Below the pieces are notes generated by a model. That model saw nothing but the letters and a program-made list of their open reading frames with translations. It did not search any database and was not told the origin of the DNA. Both the position numbers and the translations under genes were made by a program. Below, one piece after another: positions 15,358 through 24,270 of a DNA stretch of 64,000 bases (position 1 is the stretch's first letter; the number at the start of each line of letters is the position of its first letter). Source of the DNA: Streptomyces brevispora (lineage in GTDB: Bacteria > Actinomycetota > Actinomycetes > Streptomycetales > Streptomycetaceae); the NCBI RefSeq assembly GCF_007829885.1, contig NZ_VIWW01000003.1:270514-334513 (forward strand), given 5' to 3'.

Positions 15358-16524
15358 TTGAGACGCATCACAGCTTTACGGACCGCTCTGTCCGCCGTGC
15401 TCCTCGTCGGAGCCTGGGCGGGCGCGGGCTTCCCCGCCGCCTCCGCCGCCGACACCCCCGCCACCGCAAACCGCGCCGTCTCCGACGCGCCCCCGGCGTC
15501 CGCCGGACTGCTGGCCGCCATGCGGAAGGACCTCGGACTGACGGAAAGCCAAGCCAGGGCGAGGCTGTCCGCGGAGAAGACCGCGACCGCGATACAGGGA
15601 AAGGCGAAGCGCGCCGCCGGAGCGGCGTACGGCGGCTCCTGGTACGACCCGTCGACCGGCGGACTCACCGTGGCCGTCACCAGTAACAAGCAGAAAGCGG
15701 CTGTACGGGCGACCGGTGCGGCAGTCCGCCTGGTGACACACACCGCGCGCCGGCTCGACGCGGTCAAGGCACGGATCGACAAGCTCGACGCCCCCGCCGG
15801 GGTCAGTAGCTGGCACGTCGACCCGGAGGCCAACAAGGTCGTCGTCAACATCGTCGCCTCGGCGCAGGGTGACAACGATGTCCGGAAGTTCGTCGAGCGG
15901 GCCCGCGAGGCCGGACCGGTCGTCGTCGAGCAGACCGCCCGGGCACCGCAGACCTTCGCCGCCGGGACCGTGGGCGGAGACCCGTACTACACAGGGAACG
16001 TACGGTGCTCCATCGGCTTCTCCGTGTACGGCGGCTTCGTCACCGCCGGACACTGCGGACAGGCGGGTGCGGGCGTCAGAGGGTGGGACGGCTCCGCCAT
16101 CGGGAACTTCCAGGGGTCGTCCTTCCCGGGTGACGACTATGCCTGGGTCAGTGTGGGCAACGGATGGTGGACCGTTCCCGTGGTCCTCGGCTGGGGCACC
16201 GTCTCGGATCAGCTCGTACGCGGCTCCGCCGCGGCCCCCGTCGGCGCCTCGATATGCCGTTCCGGATCCACCTCGCACTGGCACTGCGGCAACGTACTGG
16301 CCACCAACGAAACGGTGAACTACAGCCAGGGCGCGGTCTACCAGATGACCAAGACCAGCGTGTGCGCGGAGCCGGGCGACTCGGGCGGCTCCTTCATCAG
16401 CGGCGACCAGGCCCAGGGAGTCACCTCGGGCGGCTGGGGCAACTGCACCTCGGGCGGCGAGACCTGGCACCAGCCGATCAACGAGATCCTGAACCGGTAC
16501 GGGCTGACGCTCCACACGGCCTGA
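15358..16524 (+). CDS. Secreted S1-family (chymotrypsin-like, streptogrisin-type) serine protease precursor
   Basis: 388 residues from a TTG start with GAAGGG upstream. A Sec signal peptide (about residues 1-30, ending ASAAD) is followed by an alpha-lytic-protease-type propeptide (about 40-200; LLAAMRKDLGLTESQARARL, SSWHVDPEANKVVV). The mature enzyme begins near residue 203 and carries the triad His232 (TAGHCG), Asp260 (DDYAWV) and Ser342 (GDSGGS). Cysteines in CSIGF/GHCG, ICRSG...HWHCG and VCAEPG...GNCTSG fit the conserved disulfides. The protease is extracellular and self-processing. It is preceded by a LacI-type palindrome and followed by a strong terminator. Confidence 0.95.
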   Translation: MRRITALRTALSAVLLVGAWAGAGFPAASAADTPATANRAVSDAPPASAGLLAAMRKDLGLTESQARARLSAEKTATAIQGKAKRAAGAAYGGSWYDPSTGGLTVAVTSNKQKAAVRATGAAVRLVTHTARRLDAVKARIDKLDAPAGVSSWHVDPEANKVVVNIVASAQGDNDVRKFVERAREAGPVVVEQTARAPQTFAAGTVGGDPYYTGNVRCSIGFSVYGGFVTAGHCGQAGAGVRGWDGSAIGNFQGSSFPGDDYAWVSVGNGWWTVPVVLGWGTVSDQLVRGSAAAPVGASICRSGSTSHWHCGNVLATNETVNYSQGAVYQMTKTSVCAEPGDSGGSFISGDQAQGVTSGGWGNCTSGGETWHQPINEILNRYGLTLHTA

Positions 16525-16543
16525 TCACCCCGACCGGTCCCGA

Positions 16544-16585
16544 GGGCCTGTCGCGCGAAGCACGCCGCTTTCGCGCGACAGGCCC
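16544..16585. terminator. Hairpin terminator after the S1 protease gene
   Basis: Perfect 16-bp arms (16544-16559, 16570-16585) with a 10-base loop, 20 bp after the stop. Confidence 0.8.
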
Positions 16586-17060
16586 TTCACGTGCGACCGG
16601 CCACCACGGCGGGTACCGCCGCCGGGAACACTCTCGCGTGCACCGGTCCGCGCGCCGCTCGCGCCCTCACCGGGACCACTCCTGCTCCCGGCCGGAACGA
16701 CGACGGGGATCCAGCGCGGTCCCTGGGACGTACACTCCACTTATGGGTCACAAAGAAGCGGTGAGGGAGTGCCTGCGACAGGCACCTGACCTGCTGGGCC
16801 CTGTCGCCCCCGAGGCGCGTTGCCGTGCCGTGCACGGTCACGGCTGACCGGGACCCACCCGCAGCCGGCCGTGCCGCGACGTTGCTCCGCCTCCGGATTC
16901 CGTTTCCGGCCGTGCTCTCCCGCTCCGCGACCGGAGTTCTTCCACCGCCTTTGCTGCGCACCGCAGCACCCCACACCATGCGCAGCCCCCGCGACGCGCC
17001 GTCGGCAACCCCACGGCGGCGGCCGACGGGGGCCGAGCCGCATTCTCGAAAGGATCCTGC
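16586..17060. other. Intergenic region before the Mur-ligase gene
   Basis: No convincing gene. A 34-codon frame (16743-16847, MGHKEAVRECLRQAP...) contains a perfect 7-bp hairpin, GTGCCTG-cga-CAGGCAC (16769-16785). It could be a leader peptide or attenuator, but no downstream signal confirms this. Confidence 0.3.
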
Positions 17061-18551
17061 ATGAATCTGAGGGAGTTGCTGGCCGGGCACGATCACGAGG
17101 TCCTCCTCGGTGATCCGGAGACCCAGATCACCGCCGGAGCCTGCTTCGACGCCCACCGCGTGACACCGGGATCGCTGTACATCGCTGTGCCCGGCCATCG
17201 CGAAGGCGGTCCCGAGGCCGTCGGTCCGGCCCTGGCGCGGGGTGCCGTGGCCGTGCTGGTGGACAGCGAGGCACCGGACATCCTGACGGCGGTGCAGGCA
17301 TCGCTCACCGGCACGTGCGTGGTGCGGGTGGCGGACACCCGTACGGCAGCGGCGGTCATCACCTCCCGTTACCACGGAGAACCCGGCCGGAACATGGACA
17401 TGGTGGCCGTCACCGGCACGAACGGGAAGACCTCGGTCTCGTACATGGTCGAGTCCGTGCTCAGGATCGCCGAGGGCGCGAGAGTCGGAGTGATCGGCAC
17501 CGCCGGCAGCCGGATCGGTGACGAACTCATCCCGATGCCCCGCTCTGTCCTGACCACACCGGAATCGCCGGACTTCCAGTACCTCCTGGGGCACATGCGT
17601 GACCACGAGGTCGGCACCGTGGTCCTGGAAGCGACTTCGATGGGCCTGCTGCACCACCGGGTGGACCATGCCTTCCTCGACGTGGGTATCTTCACCAATC
17701 TGACGCAGGACCACCTGGACGACCACGGCACCATGGAGAACTACCGCGACGCCAAGCTCCGCCTCTTCCAGGGGCTGTGCCGGAGCGCCGTGGTCAACGC
17801 GGACGACCCCGTGGGCGCCGCCATCGCCCCCACGATGCCGGGCATGGTCACCACGTACGGCATCGACGCGGAGGCGGACTACCGGGCCACGGACCTGAGC
17901 ATGAACGCCTTCGGTACCCGCTTCACCCTTCACCACGAGGGCAGCAAGTACCCTGCGGCGATCCCCGTACCGGGACGGTTCTCCGTGTCCAACGCGCTGG
18001 CCTCCGTGGCGGCCTGCCACGTCCTGGGCCACGACCTCGCCGGGCTGGTGGCCGCACTCGACAGGATGCCTCCGGTCCCCGGGCGGCTCGAACGCTTCGA
18101 GACGCCGCGCGGCACCGCGGTGATCGTGGACTACGCGCACTCACCGGACTCCCTGGACAAGGTTCTCGGCGCCGTCCGGGATTTCTCGCGGGGCCGGGTC
18201 ATCACCGTCTTCGGGTGCGGGGGAGACCGGGACGTCACCAAGCGGGCCCGGATGGGCGAGATCGCCGGGACCCGCTCCGACCTGTGCGTCCTGACCTCGG
18301 ACAACCCCAGGAACGAGGACCCCGAAGCGATCATGGACCAGATCGCCCCGGGCCTGGAGGGCACCGGAACCAGGTTCGAACGCCACGCGGACCGGCGCAC
18401 CGCGATCGCCTTCGCCCTCGGGGCCGCCGGACCCGACGACATCGTGCTGGTGGCGGGGAAGGGCAGCGAGCCGTACCAGACCGTCGGCGAACAGCTGATC
18501 CCGTTCAGCGACATGGCGACGGTGCGCGAACTCGCCGCTCTGCAGGCCTGA
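17061..18551 (+). CDS. MurE-like Mur ligase (UDP-MurNAc-tripeptide synthetase family), stand-alone copy
   Basis: 496 residues from the ATG at 17061 with AAAGGATCC upstream. The three Mur-ligase domains are in order: UDP-binding N-terminus, ATPase centre with GTNGKTS (from residue 119), TTPESPDF, EATSMGL and NLTQDHLDDH, and a C-terminal domain with VDYAHSPDSL and DNPRNEDP (from residue 414). DNPR is the diaminopimelate-recognition motif of MurE, so the amino acid added is probably DAP and not lysine. It is not in a dcw cluster, so this is likely a second copy, perhaps used in a special growth state or as a target-modifying enzyme. A terminator follows. Confidence 0.88.
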   Translation: MNLRELLAGHDHEVLLGDPETQITAGACFDAHRVTPGSLYIAVPGHREGGPEAVGPALARGAVAVLVDSEAPDILTAVQASLTGTCVVRVADTRTAAAVITSRYHGEPGRNMDMVAVTGTNGKTSVSYMVESVLRIAEGARVGVIGTAGSRIGDELIPMPRSVLTTPESPDFQYLLGHMRDHEVGTVVLEATSMGLLHHRVDHAFLDVGIFTNLTQDHLDDHGTMENYRDAKLRLFQGLCRSAVVNADDPVGAAIAPTMPGMVTTYGIDAEADYRATDLSMNAFGTRFTLHHEGSKYPAAIPVPGRFSVSNALASVAACHVLGHDLAGLVAALDRMPPVPGRLERFETPRGTAVIVDYAHSPDSLDKVLGAVRDFSRGRVITVFGCGGDRDVTKRARMGEIAGTRSDLCVLTSDNPRNEDPEAIMDQIAPGLEGTGTRFERHADRRTAIAFALGAAGPDDIVLVAGKGSEPYQTVGEQLIPFSDMATVRELAALQA

Positions 18552-18556
18552 CAGCC

Positions 18557-18583
18557 GGCGCTCTGCGCCCACCGCAGAGCGCC
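18557..18583. terminator. Terminator between convergent Mur ligase and GNAT genes
   Basis: 11-bp perfect stem (18557-18567 / 18573-18583) with a 5-base loop. It can serve both strands. Confidence 0.75.
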
Positions 18584-18604
18584 ACGTCCCGGCGAAAAAG
18601 GGCG

Positions 18605-19054
18605 TCAGGCCAGGCGGAGGTCGATGAACGGCACGCTGTCACCCGGCAGTACGTACCTCTCGGTCTCGACGAATCCACGGTCCAGTGCGAACCGCAACCC
18701 CTCGGGGCTGGACTCCAGGACACAGGTCTCGATCACATCGGCGCCGAGCGCGCGCGCTTCGGCCAGCCCCCGCGCGTACAACTGCCCGCCGAACCCCCGG
18801 CCACGGTGGTCAGGCAGCACCCGCGCGATCACGGTGGCCACCGCGTCGTCCGGGGCGGGCGGCCGCACGGTGGAGCAACCCACCACGACTTCTCCCAGAT
18901 ACGCGACGGCCAGCCGGTTGCGACGGGCCCGCTCGTCCACCTCCGCGAGCGACAGCACGGCCGTGGCAATGATCGTGTTGTGGACGTACCGCCAGTCCAC
19001 GAGCTTGGCGCTGCCGTCCACCCGCTCGATCCGAAGACCGGTCATCGAAGTCAT
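18605..19054 (-). CDS. GNAT-family N-acetyltransferase
   Basis: 149 residues. The acetyl-CoA pyrophosphate loop is recognisable as RVLPDHRGRGFGGQLYARGL (R/Q-x-x-G-x-G/A type), preceded by the core strand VAYLGEVVVGCSTVRP and followed by VIETCVLESSPEGLRFALDRGFVETERY, typical of motif B. Function is acetyl transfer to an unidentified amine. The ATG at 19052-19054 has no strong ribosome site; an internal ATG three codons on is equally possible. Confidence 0.85.
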   Translation of the reverse strand: MTSMTGLRIERVDGSAKLVDWRYVHNTIIATAVLSLAEVDERARRNRLAVAYLGEVVVGCSTVRPPAPDDAVATVIARVLPDHRGRGFGGQLYARGLAEARALGADVIETCVLESSPEGLRFALDRGFVETERYVLPGDSVPFIDLRLA

Positions 19055-19235
19055 CGCATCAGGAAACCGCGCGGACAGCGACGCGTCAACTCGCCTCCTC
19101 GGCGGACGAGAGACGCCTCACGCCGGACCACGGGCCGGACCACCGCCCCGCTCGCCCTACCCGTAGTACTTCGGAGCTACACGACAGGTGCGATCCGTGG
19201 AGGGACGCCGACTACAGGGCGCGGTTCATAACTTT

Positions 19236-19265
19236 CGTACCGGAACCACGAAGCACATCCGGTAC
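19236..19265. promoter_or_regulatory. 9-bp inverted repeat (CGTACCGGA / TCCGGTACG)
   Basis: Arms at 19236-19244 and 19257-19265, ending 15 bp before the start of the hydrolase operon. It is either an operator or a leader hairpin ahead of the first gene. Confidence 0.4.
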
Positions 19266-19280
19266 GGAAGGACTCACCCC

Positions 19281-20252
19281 ATGCGCGTCCGCCCTCGCAA
19301 CAGCCGCCTGCGCCGCGCCCTGTTGGCCGCGCTCATCGCCACCTCGGTCGCCGTGCCCGTGTCCGGAGCCTCCCGCCCCGCAGCCGTACCGGCACCCGCT
19401 CCGGCCGCGCTCGCCCCGCTGCGGGACACCGCTCCGGGCACCCTGGACGCACGCTACGCCGTCACACGTCACGGCATCCTGGCAGCCGAGCGCACGGCCG
19501 CGGCCCACGGCGACCGGAGACGGGCCGCGGCGCTGCGCGCCATGGCGGATCCCCGTCGCCACTTCCTCCTCTTCGACGGCCGCGACGGCGGCCGCACCGC
19601 CGAGGTCTTCGGGGACCTGGCACAGGCCGAACGGATCGCCGTCATCGTGCCGGGCGCCGACACCGACCTCGACAGGTACTGGCGCCTGAGGAACGATTCC
19701 GCCACCCTGCGAAAGGAGTTGGGCGGGAGGTCTGCCGTCGTCGCGTGGCTCGGCTACAAAACACCTGTCACGGTGAGCCCCGCGGTCCTCACCACCGGAC
19801 GCGCCGAGGCGGCCGCTCCCCTGCTCAGGCAGTTCACCGGCGAGTTGCACACCGTCGGACCGGCGGCCAGGATCTCCCTGCTCTGCCACTCCTACGGTTC
19901 GGTCGTCTGCGCCCGCGCCGCGCCCGGCCTGCGGGGAGTCGCCGCCGTCGTCCTGTGCGCCAGCCCCGGGACCGGGGCCGGCAACGTCCGCGCGCTGCAC
20001 ACCCGTACCACCGTCTGGGCCGGCCGGGGAGCGGACGACTGGATCGCCGGCATTCCGCACACCCGTCTCCACCTCCCCTTCGTCTCCATCGGCTTCGGAC
20101 CGGACCCGATGTCGCGGAAGTTCGGCGCCCACACCTTCGACGCCGGAACCGGCGGACACAGCGACTACCTCAAGCCCGGCTCCGTACCCCTCAAGAACAT
20201 CGCCCGCATCGTCTCGGGCACCGCACCCTCCGGGAGGAGCCGGCATGCGTGA
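19281..20252 (+). CDS. Secreted alpha/beta hydrolase (DUF1023-like)
   Basis: 323 residues from the ATG at 19281 (GGAAGG upstream). The N-terminus is a signal peptide (RRALLAALIATSVAVPVSGAS). The body resembles DUF1023 alpha/beta hydrolases: RIAVIVPGADTDLDRYW, AVVAWLGYKTP, the nucleophile elbow ISLLCHSYGSVV and a final His in GGHSDYLKPGS. The elbow has Cys in place of the first Gly of GxSxG. It overlaps the next gene by 8 bp and starts a four-gene operon, suggesting that the secreted hydrolase and the acyltransferase act on the same envelope component and that the two-component system responds to it. Confidence 0.8.
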   Translation: MRVRPRNSRLRRALLAALIATSVAVPVSGASRPAAVPAPAPAALAPLRDTAPGTLDARYAVTRHGILAAERTAAAHGDRRRAAALRAMADPRRHFLLFDGRDGGRTAEVFGDLAQAERIAVIVPGADTDLDRYWRLRNDSATLRKELGGRSAVVAWLGYKTPVTVSPAVLTTGRAEAAAPLLRQFTGELHTVGPAARISLLCHSYGSVVCARAAPGLRGVAAVVLCASPGTGAGNVRALHTRTTVWAGRGADDWIAGIPHTRLHLPFVSIGFGPDPMSRKFGAHTFDAGTGGHSDYLKPGSVPLKNIARIVSGTAPSGRSRHA

Positions 20253-21405
20253 GTTCATCCGGCGGATCGACGCAGCCACCCCGTACCACCGCGACCGGGC
20301 CGTCGACGCGCTGCGCGCCCTCGCCATCCTCGGAGTCGTACTCGGCCATTGGCTGGTGACCGCTCTCGTCATCGACAGCGGCACCGTCCATGTTGCCGGC
20401 CCGCTCCAGTACTTACCCGAACTCGCCCCGGTCTCCTGGGTATTCCAGACGCTCGCGGTGTTCTTCCTGGTGGGCGGGCAGGTGGCGGCCAAGAGCTATG
20501 CGTCGGCCCGTGCCCGGGGCACCACCTACGGTCGCTGGCTCGGCGCCAGGACGGCCCGGCTGTTTCGGCCGGTCGCGGCGCTGCTGGTGGTCTGGGCCGT
20601 GACGGCAGGCACGATGCTCGCCTCCGGAGTCGGCTACGACAACCTGCACGCGCTGCTGGAACTCGTCCTCTCACCCCTCTGGTTCCTGCTGGTCCTCGCC
20701 GCACTCACCGCGCTGACCCCGCTCGTCACCCGGCTCCACCCCTTGTGGCCCGTAGTCGTGGTCCTCCACGTCGACATCATCAGGCTCGGGCTCGACGGCC
20801 CCGACCGGCTCGGCTGGATCAATGTGGCCGCGGGCTGGCTCGTCCCGTACTGCCTCGGCACGGCCTGGGCCCGCGGGGACCTGCGGTCCCGTACGACCGG
20901 CTGGACCCTGCTCATCGGCGGCGCGACCGCCACCGCTCTGCTGGTCCTGTTCGCCGGATACCCCGCGGCCATGGTCGGAGTACCGGGCGCCGGCATCTCG
21001 AATCTCGACCCGCCCACCCTGGCCGCGGTCACCTTCGGCCTCGCCCAGTGCGGTGCGGCGCTGCTCCTGCTGGGCCCGCTGCGGCGGGTACTCGTGAGGC
21101 CCGCCGCATGGGCGGCCGTGGCCCTGGTCAACCTCAGTGCCATGACCGTCTTCCTCTGGCACCAGACGGCGATGATGGCGGTGACGGCGACCGGCCTGCT
21201 CACCGGTCGTGCTCTGACGGGCCTGCACACCCGTCCCGACGGCGCGCAGTGGATCATCGCCCGGCTTCTCTGGCTACCGGCCTTCGCCGTCGCCCTGGCC
21301 GTGTGCTGGGCGGCGTTCAGAACGTACGAACAGCGACGGCAGCAAGGCACCACGGTGGTGCGGGAAGGGCGACCCAGCCGGACCGAGGAGGCGCACCGTG
21401 CCTAG
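20245..21405 (+). CDS. Acyltransferase-3-like integral membrane protein
   Basis: 386 residues, ATG at 20245 with GGGAGGAG. About ten hydrophobic segments. The N-terminal RDRAVDALRALAILGVVLGHWL has the R-x(10)-H arrangement typical of acyltransferase_3 (OafA/NodX) proteins, which O-acylate sugars or lipids at the membrane. Later segments include AVFFLVGGQVAAKSY and VFLWHQTAMMAV. It is translationally coupled to the preceding hydrolase (8-bp overlap) and the following sensor kinase (8-bp overlap). Confidence 0.85.
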   Translation: MREFIRRIDAATPYHRDRAVDALRALAILGVVLGHWLVTALVIDSGTVHVAGPLQYLPELAPVSWVFQTLAVFFLVGGQVAAKSYASARARGTTYGRWLGARTARLFRPVAALLVVWAVTAGTMLASGVGYDNLHALLELVLSPLWFLLVLAALTALTPLVTRLHPLWPVVVVLHVDIIRLGLDGPDRLGWINVAAGWLVPYCLGTAWARGDLRSRTTGWTLLIGGATATALLVLFAGYPAAMVGVPGAGISNLDPPTLAAVTFGLAQCGAALLLLGPLRRVLVRPAAWAAVALVNLSAMTVFLWHQTAMMAVTATGLLTGRALTGLHTRPDGAQWIIARLLWLPAFAVALAVCWAAFRTYEQRRQQGTTVVREGRPSRTEEAHRA

Positions 21406-22705
21406 GGTGGGAGCCATGCGTAGGGAATGGGCGGGGGCCGGGGCGCTGCTGACAGGACGTGTGAAGGCGTTGCCGCGCATCTTGGCCCACGACCTGTGGA
21501 CCACGGCCATCGACCCACCGCCCCGTTCGAAACGGCCCGGACTGCACGACTGGCTCCCGGCCCTCCTGGTTCCACTCGTGGTGTGCACGGTGCCGATCGC
21601 CGCCTTCAGCATCAACACCCTTGTGTGGCAGTACGGGATGGACTCCTGGGACGCCGTCCTTCTCGGCGGGATCCAGTCCGTGGCTCTCATCGCCGCCCTG
21701 TACCGGCCGGTTCCCGCCTGGTGGGCGGTGACCGCCGTCATGACCGTTGTCGCGCTGACCGCGAGGTTCGGGGCAGTCGACGCGCCACTGCCCTGGACCG
21801 GGCCCGGAATCGTCGTACAGGCCGGGGTCCTGCTGCTGATGGCGCTGCGGCTGCGCCCCCGCATCGCCGTCGAGGCACTCAGCCTCAGCATCCTGGTGAG
21901 CCTGGCCTGCGCCCCGCACGGCTTCGTCGCTCCTACCGCCGACACCCGTGTCGCCGTGGCCGTCCTCACCGCGGTCGTCGTGGTCGGCGCTGCGCTGCGC
22001 GGCCGTCAGGTCGCCCGCACCGAACTCGTGGCGCAGGAGGAACGCACCGCAGAGGAACGCAACCGCCGCACCCTCCTGGAGGAGCGCAACCGCATCGCCC
22101 GCGAACTTCACGACGTGGTCGCCCATCACATGTCGGTGATCTCCATCCAGGCCCAGGTCGCCCCGCACCTCGTGGAGAATCCGTCCGACGAGCTCAAGGA
22201 GAACCTCGCGGGCATCCGCGAGAACGCCGTCGACGCACTCACCGAACTGCGCCGCGTCCTCGGTGTGCTCCGCTCCGAGGACCCCCTGTCCGCCGACGCG
22301 CGACACACCCCCCAGCCCACCCTCGACCGCCTGCCCGAACTGCTCGCCAATGTGCGAGCGGCGGGCCTCAGGGTCACCACCGACCTCACAGGCACACCGC
22401 GGCCCATCCCGCCCGGCGTCGACCTCTCCGCGTTCCGTATCGTGCAGGAGTCCCTCAGCAACGCCCTGCGGCACGCGCCCGGAACCGCGGTACGCGTGGG
22501 GATCGGATACGGGACGAACTGCGTTACCGTCCGGATCACCAACTCCGCGCCGGACGAGCCGGTCCCGCCCCCGCGCCACATCGGTCACGGACTGCTCGGC
22601 ATGCGGGAGCGCACCGCCATGCTGGCCGGGGACTTCACCAACGGGCCCACTCCCGAAGGCGGTTACGAAGTTGTGGCGCTACTTCCCCTGGAGGAACCCG
22701 TATGA
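21398..22705 (+). CDS. Two-component sensor histidine kinase (NarX/DesK type)
   Basis: 435 residues from the GTG at 21398 (GGAGG upstream; overlaps the acyltransferase stop by 8 bp). Four to five hydrophobic segments occupy residues ~50-200. A HisKA_3 dimerisation domain follows, with the phosphoacceptor His in IARELHDVVAHHMSV, then an HATPase_c domain (FRIVQESLSNALRHAPG, GHGLLGMRERTAML). There is no large extracellular sensor domain, so the stimulus is probably sensed within the membrane. It is coupled to its response regulator by an ATGA overlap. Confidence 0.93.
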   Translation: MPRVGAMRREWAGAGALLTGRVKALPRILAHDLWTTAIDPPPRSKRPGLHDWLPALLVPLVVCTVPIAAFSINTLVWQYGMDSWDAVLLGGIQSVALIAALYRPVPAWWAVTAVMTVVALTARFGAVDAPLPWTGPGIVVQAGVLLLMALRLRPRIAVEALSLSILVSLACAPHGFVAPTADTRVAVAVLTAVVVVGAALRGRQVARTELVAQEERTAEERNRRTLLEERNRIARELHDVVAHHMSVISIQAQVAPHLVENPSDELKENLAGIRENAVDALTELRRVLGVLRSEDPLSADARHTPQPTLDRLPELLANVRAAGLRVTTDLTGTPRPIPPGVDLSAFRIVQESLSNALRHAPGTAVRVGIGYGTNCVTVRITNSAPDEPVPPPRHIGHGLLGMRERTAMLAGDFTNGPTPEGGYEVVALLPLEEPV

Positions 22706-23370
22706 CCATCCGTGTTGTCATCGCCGACGACCAGATGATGGTCCGCCAGGGCTTCACGGTCCTTCTTGACGCCGAGCCCGGGATCGAGGTCGTCGGCCAG
22801 GCGGTCGACGGCCTGGACGCCGTGACCAAGGTCGCCGAACTCACGCCCGACGTCGTGCTGATGGACATCCGCATGCCCGGACTCGGCGGTATCGAGGCGA
22901 CGCGACGCATCACCGCGCCCGCCGGATCCACCGTCAAGGTCCTCGTCCTGACCACATTCGACCTCGACGAGTACGTGTACGAGGCGCTGCGCGCCGGTGC
23001 CTCCGGATTCCTCCTCAAGGACGCCTCGGTGGCCGAACTCGCCCAAGCGGTGAGGGTGGTGGCGGCAGGTGACGCCCTCCTCGCACCGAACATCACCAAG
23101 CGCGTCATCGCCGAGTTCTCCCGCGTCACCCGGACACCCCGCACCCCGGAAAAGGGCCGAGCGGGTGTTCTGACGGAACGCGAGACCGAGGTCCTGTCCC
23201 TCATCGCACAGGGACTCTCGAACGCCGAGATAGCAGCGAACCTGGTGGTCGCGGAACAGACGGTCAAGACCCACGTCGGCCGGATCCTGGTCAAGCTGGG
23301 GCTCCGGGACAGGACCCAGGCCGCCGTTTTCGCCTACGAGACCGGCCTGATACGCCCGGCCGGCTACTGA
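22702..23370 (+). CDS. LuxR/NarL-type response regulator
   Basis: 222 residues, ATG at 22702 with GGAGGAACC. The receiver domain has the acidic pair in IADDQMMVRQG, the phosphoacceptor Asp in VVLMDIRMPGLGG, Thr in LTTFDLDEYV and Lys in FLLKDA. The C-terminal LuxR HTH is LTERETEVLSLIAQGLSNAEIAANL ... VKTHVGRILVKLGLRDRTQAAVFAY. It is the cognate regulator of the preceding kinase; targets unknown but may include this operon. Confidence 0.95.
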   Translation: MTIRVVIADDQMMVRQGFTVLLDAEPGIEVVGQAVDGLDAVTKVAELTPDVVLMDIRMPGLGGIEATRRITAPAGSTVKVLVLTTFDLDEYVYEALRAGASGFLLKDASVAELAQAVRVVAAGDALLAPNITKRVIAEFSRVTRTPRTPEKGRAGVLTERETEVLSLIAQGLSNAEIAANLVVAEQTVKTHVGRILVKLGLRDRTQAAVFAYETGLIRPAGY

Positions 23371-23524
23371 ACCCGGGGCATGGCGCGGCGGAGACCGGGC
23401 AGCTCCGTGCACCCGGAGTGAACGGTTCCCCGAAGGCCCGCCGCGTGGCGCCACGGACCTATTCGCGCTGCCGCCGCGACCCTTTGCTTCCCACGTGATT
23501 CCGAACCATGGGCCGGATCCCGAA

Positions 23525-24040
23525 TCAGGCGCCGAAACCTTGTGTGGTGAAGCCCGCGCAGGCTGCGAGAGCGGTCAGCTCCGCCACCCGTGCGGCCCGC
23601 AGGCACACCACCGGGTAGCAGTCCGATTCGATGTCGAGGACGGCAAGCGCCGCACCGACGTCGCGGAAGTGTCGATCACGGGCCTCCAGGAACTCGTGGG
23701 TCGGCAGGAGCATGTCGTCCGCCCCGACCAGCACCCAGGGATCCACCGAGGGCCGGGACGCGAGACCCCGCAGCTGGGATCGGATCTCCTCGGAGTCCTC
23801 CTTCCAGTCCAGTTCCGCCAGCAGCCGGTGGTCGGCGAGCGCGTCGACGAGCGCTATCCAGGCGAGGTCGGGCACGGGCCCATCGATACCCCGGTCCTCC
23901 AATACGGCGGCATGGTCGCGCACGTAGCCCGCGGGGTCGTCGTGCGCGTGCAGTACCCGCGCGGCGACAGCCTCATGGGCCGGAGCGAGCAATGCCGCGA
24001 CAGCGGCCAGGGAGGTACGGGCTTCGTAGGTACCGGACAT
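23525..24040 (-). CDS. Conserved hypothetical protein (DUF6630-like)
   Basis: 171 residues starting at ATG 24038-24040. The sequence is soluble and helical, with LAWIALVDALADHRLLAELDWKEDSEEI in the middle and a C-terminal YPVVCLRAARVAELTALAACAGF. This pattern resembles the DUF6630 family seen near SMI1/immunity-type proteins, though the assignment is from memory of the motif only. No catalytic motif. It stands alone, before the LLM oxidoreductase and sigma relic. Confidence 0.6.
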   Translation of the reverse strand: MSGTYEARTSLAAVAALLAPAHEAVAARVLHAHDDPAGYVRDHAAVLEDRGIDGPVPDLAWIALVDALADHRLLAELDWKEDSEEIRSQLRGLASRPSVDPWVLVGADDMLLPTHEFLEARDRHFRDVGAALAVLDIESDCYPVVCLRAARVAELTALAACAGFTTQGFGA

Positions 24041-24159
24041 GGCGTGCGCCCTTTCGGCAGCCGTACGGCCGCATCCGCAGTGTCATGAGGACACCCGGTC
24101 CGGCGCCCTGGAAAAACCCTGCCACAGGGGTATGACAACGAGGCCTCCGGACGGGTGGG

Positions 24160-24270
24160 TCACGGGCCGTGCTCCGCCTGCGCCAGTGAGTCCAGGACCA
24201 CCAGCACTGCCTGTCCCACCGAGTCGGCGAGCAGCGCGCCCTGCTCAGGACCGTCCGCCTCCGGTCCGGC
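24160..24270 (-). pseudogene. Fragment of an ECF41 (SigJ-type) sigma factor gene
   Basis: A 36-codon minus-strand frame reads AGPEADGPEQGALLADSVGQ then AVLVVLDSLAQAEHGP and stops. It matches the ECF41 segment before sigma region 4 (compare LGDSVGLALLTVLDSLRPDE in the intact gene at 49355). Everything else of the sigma factor is missing. It abuts the stop of the LLM gene exactly (24270/24271), pointing to a deletion junction. Confidence 0.65.

Noticed and set aside
16743..16847. 34-codon frame before the Mur ligase as a leader peptide/attenuator
   Set aside because: Only a 7-bp hairpin supports it; there is no run of regulatory codons and no terminator/antiterminator pair.
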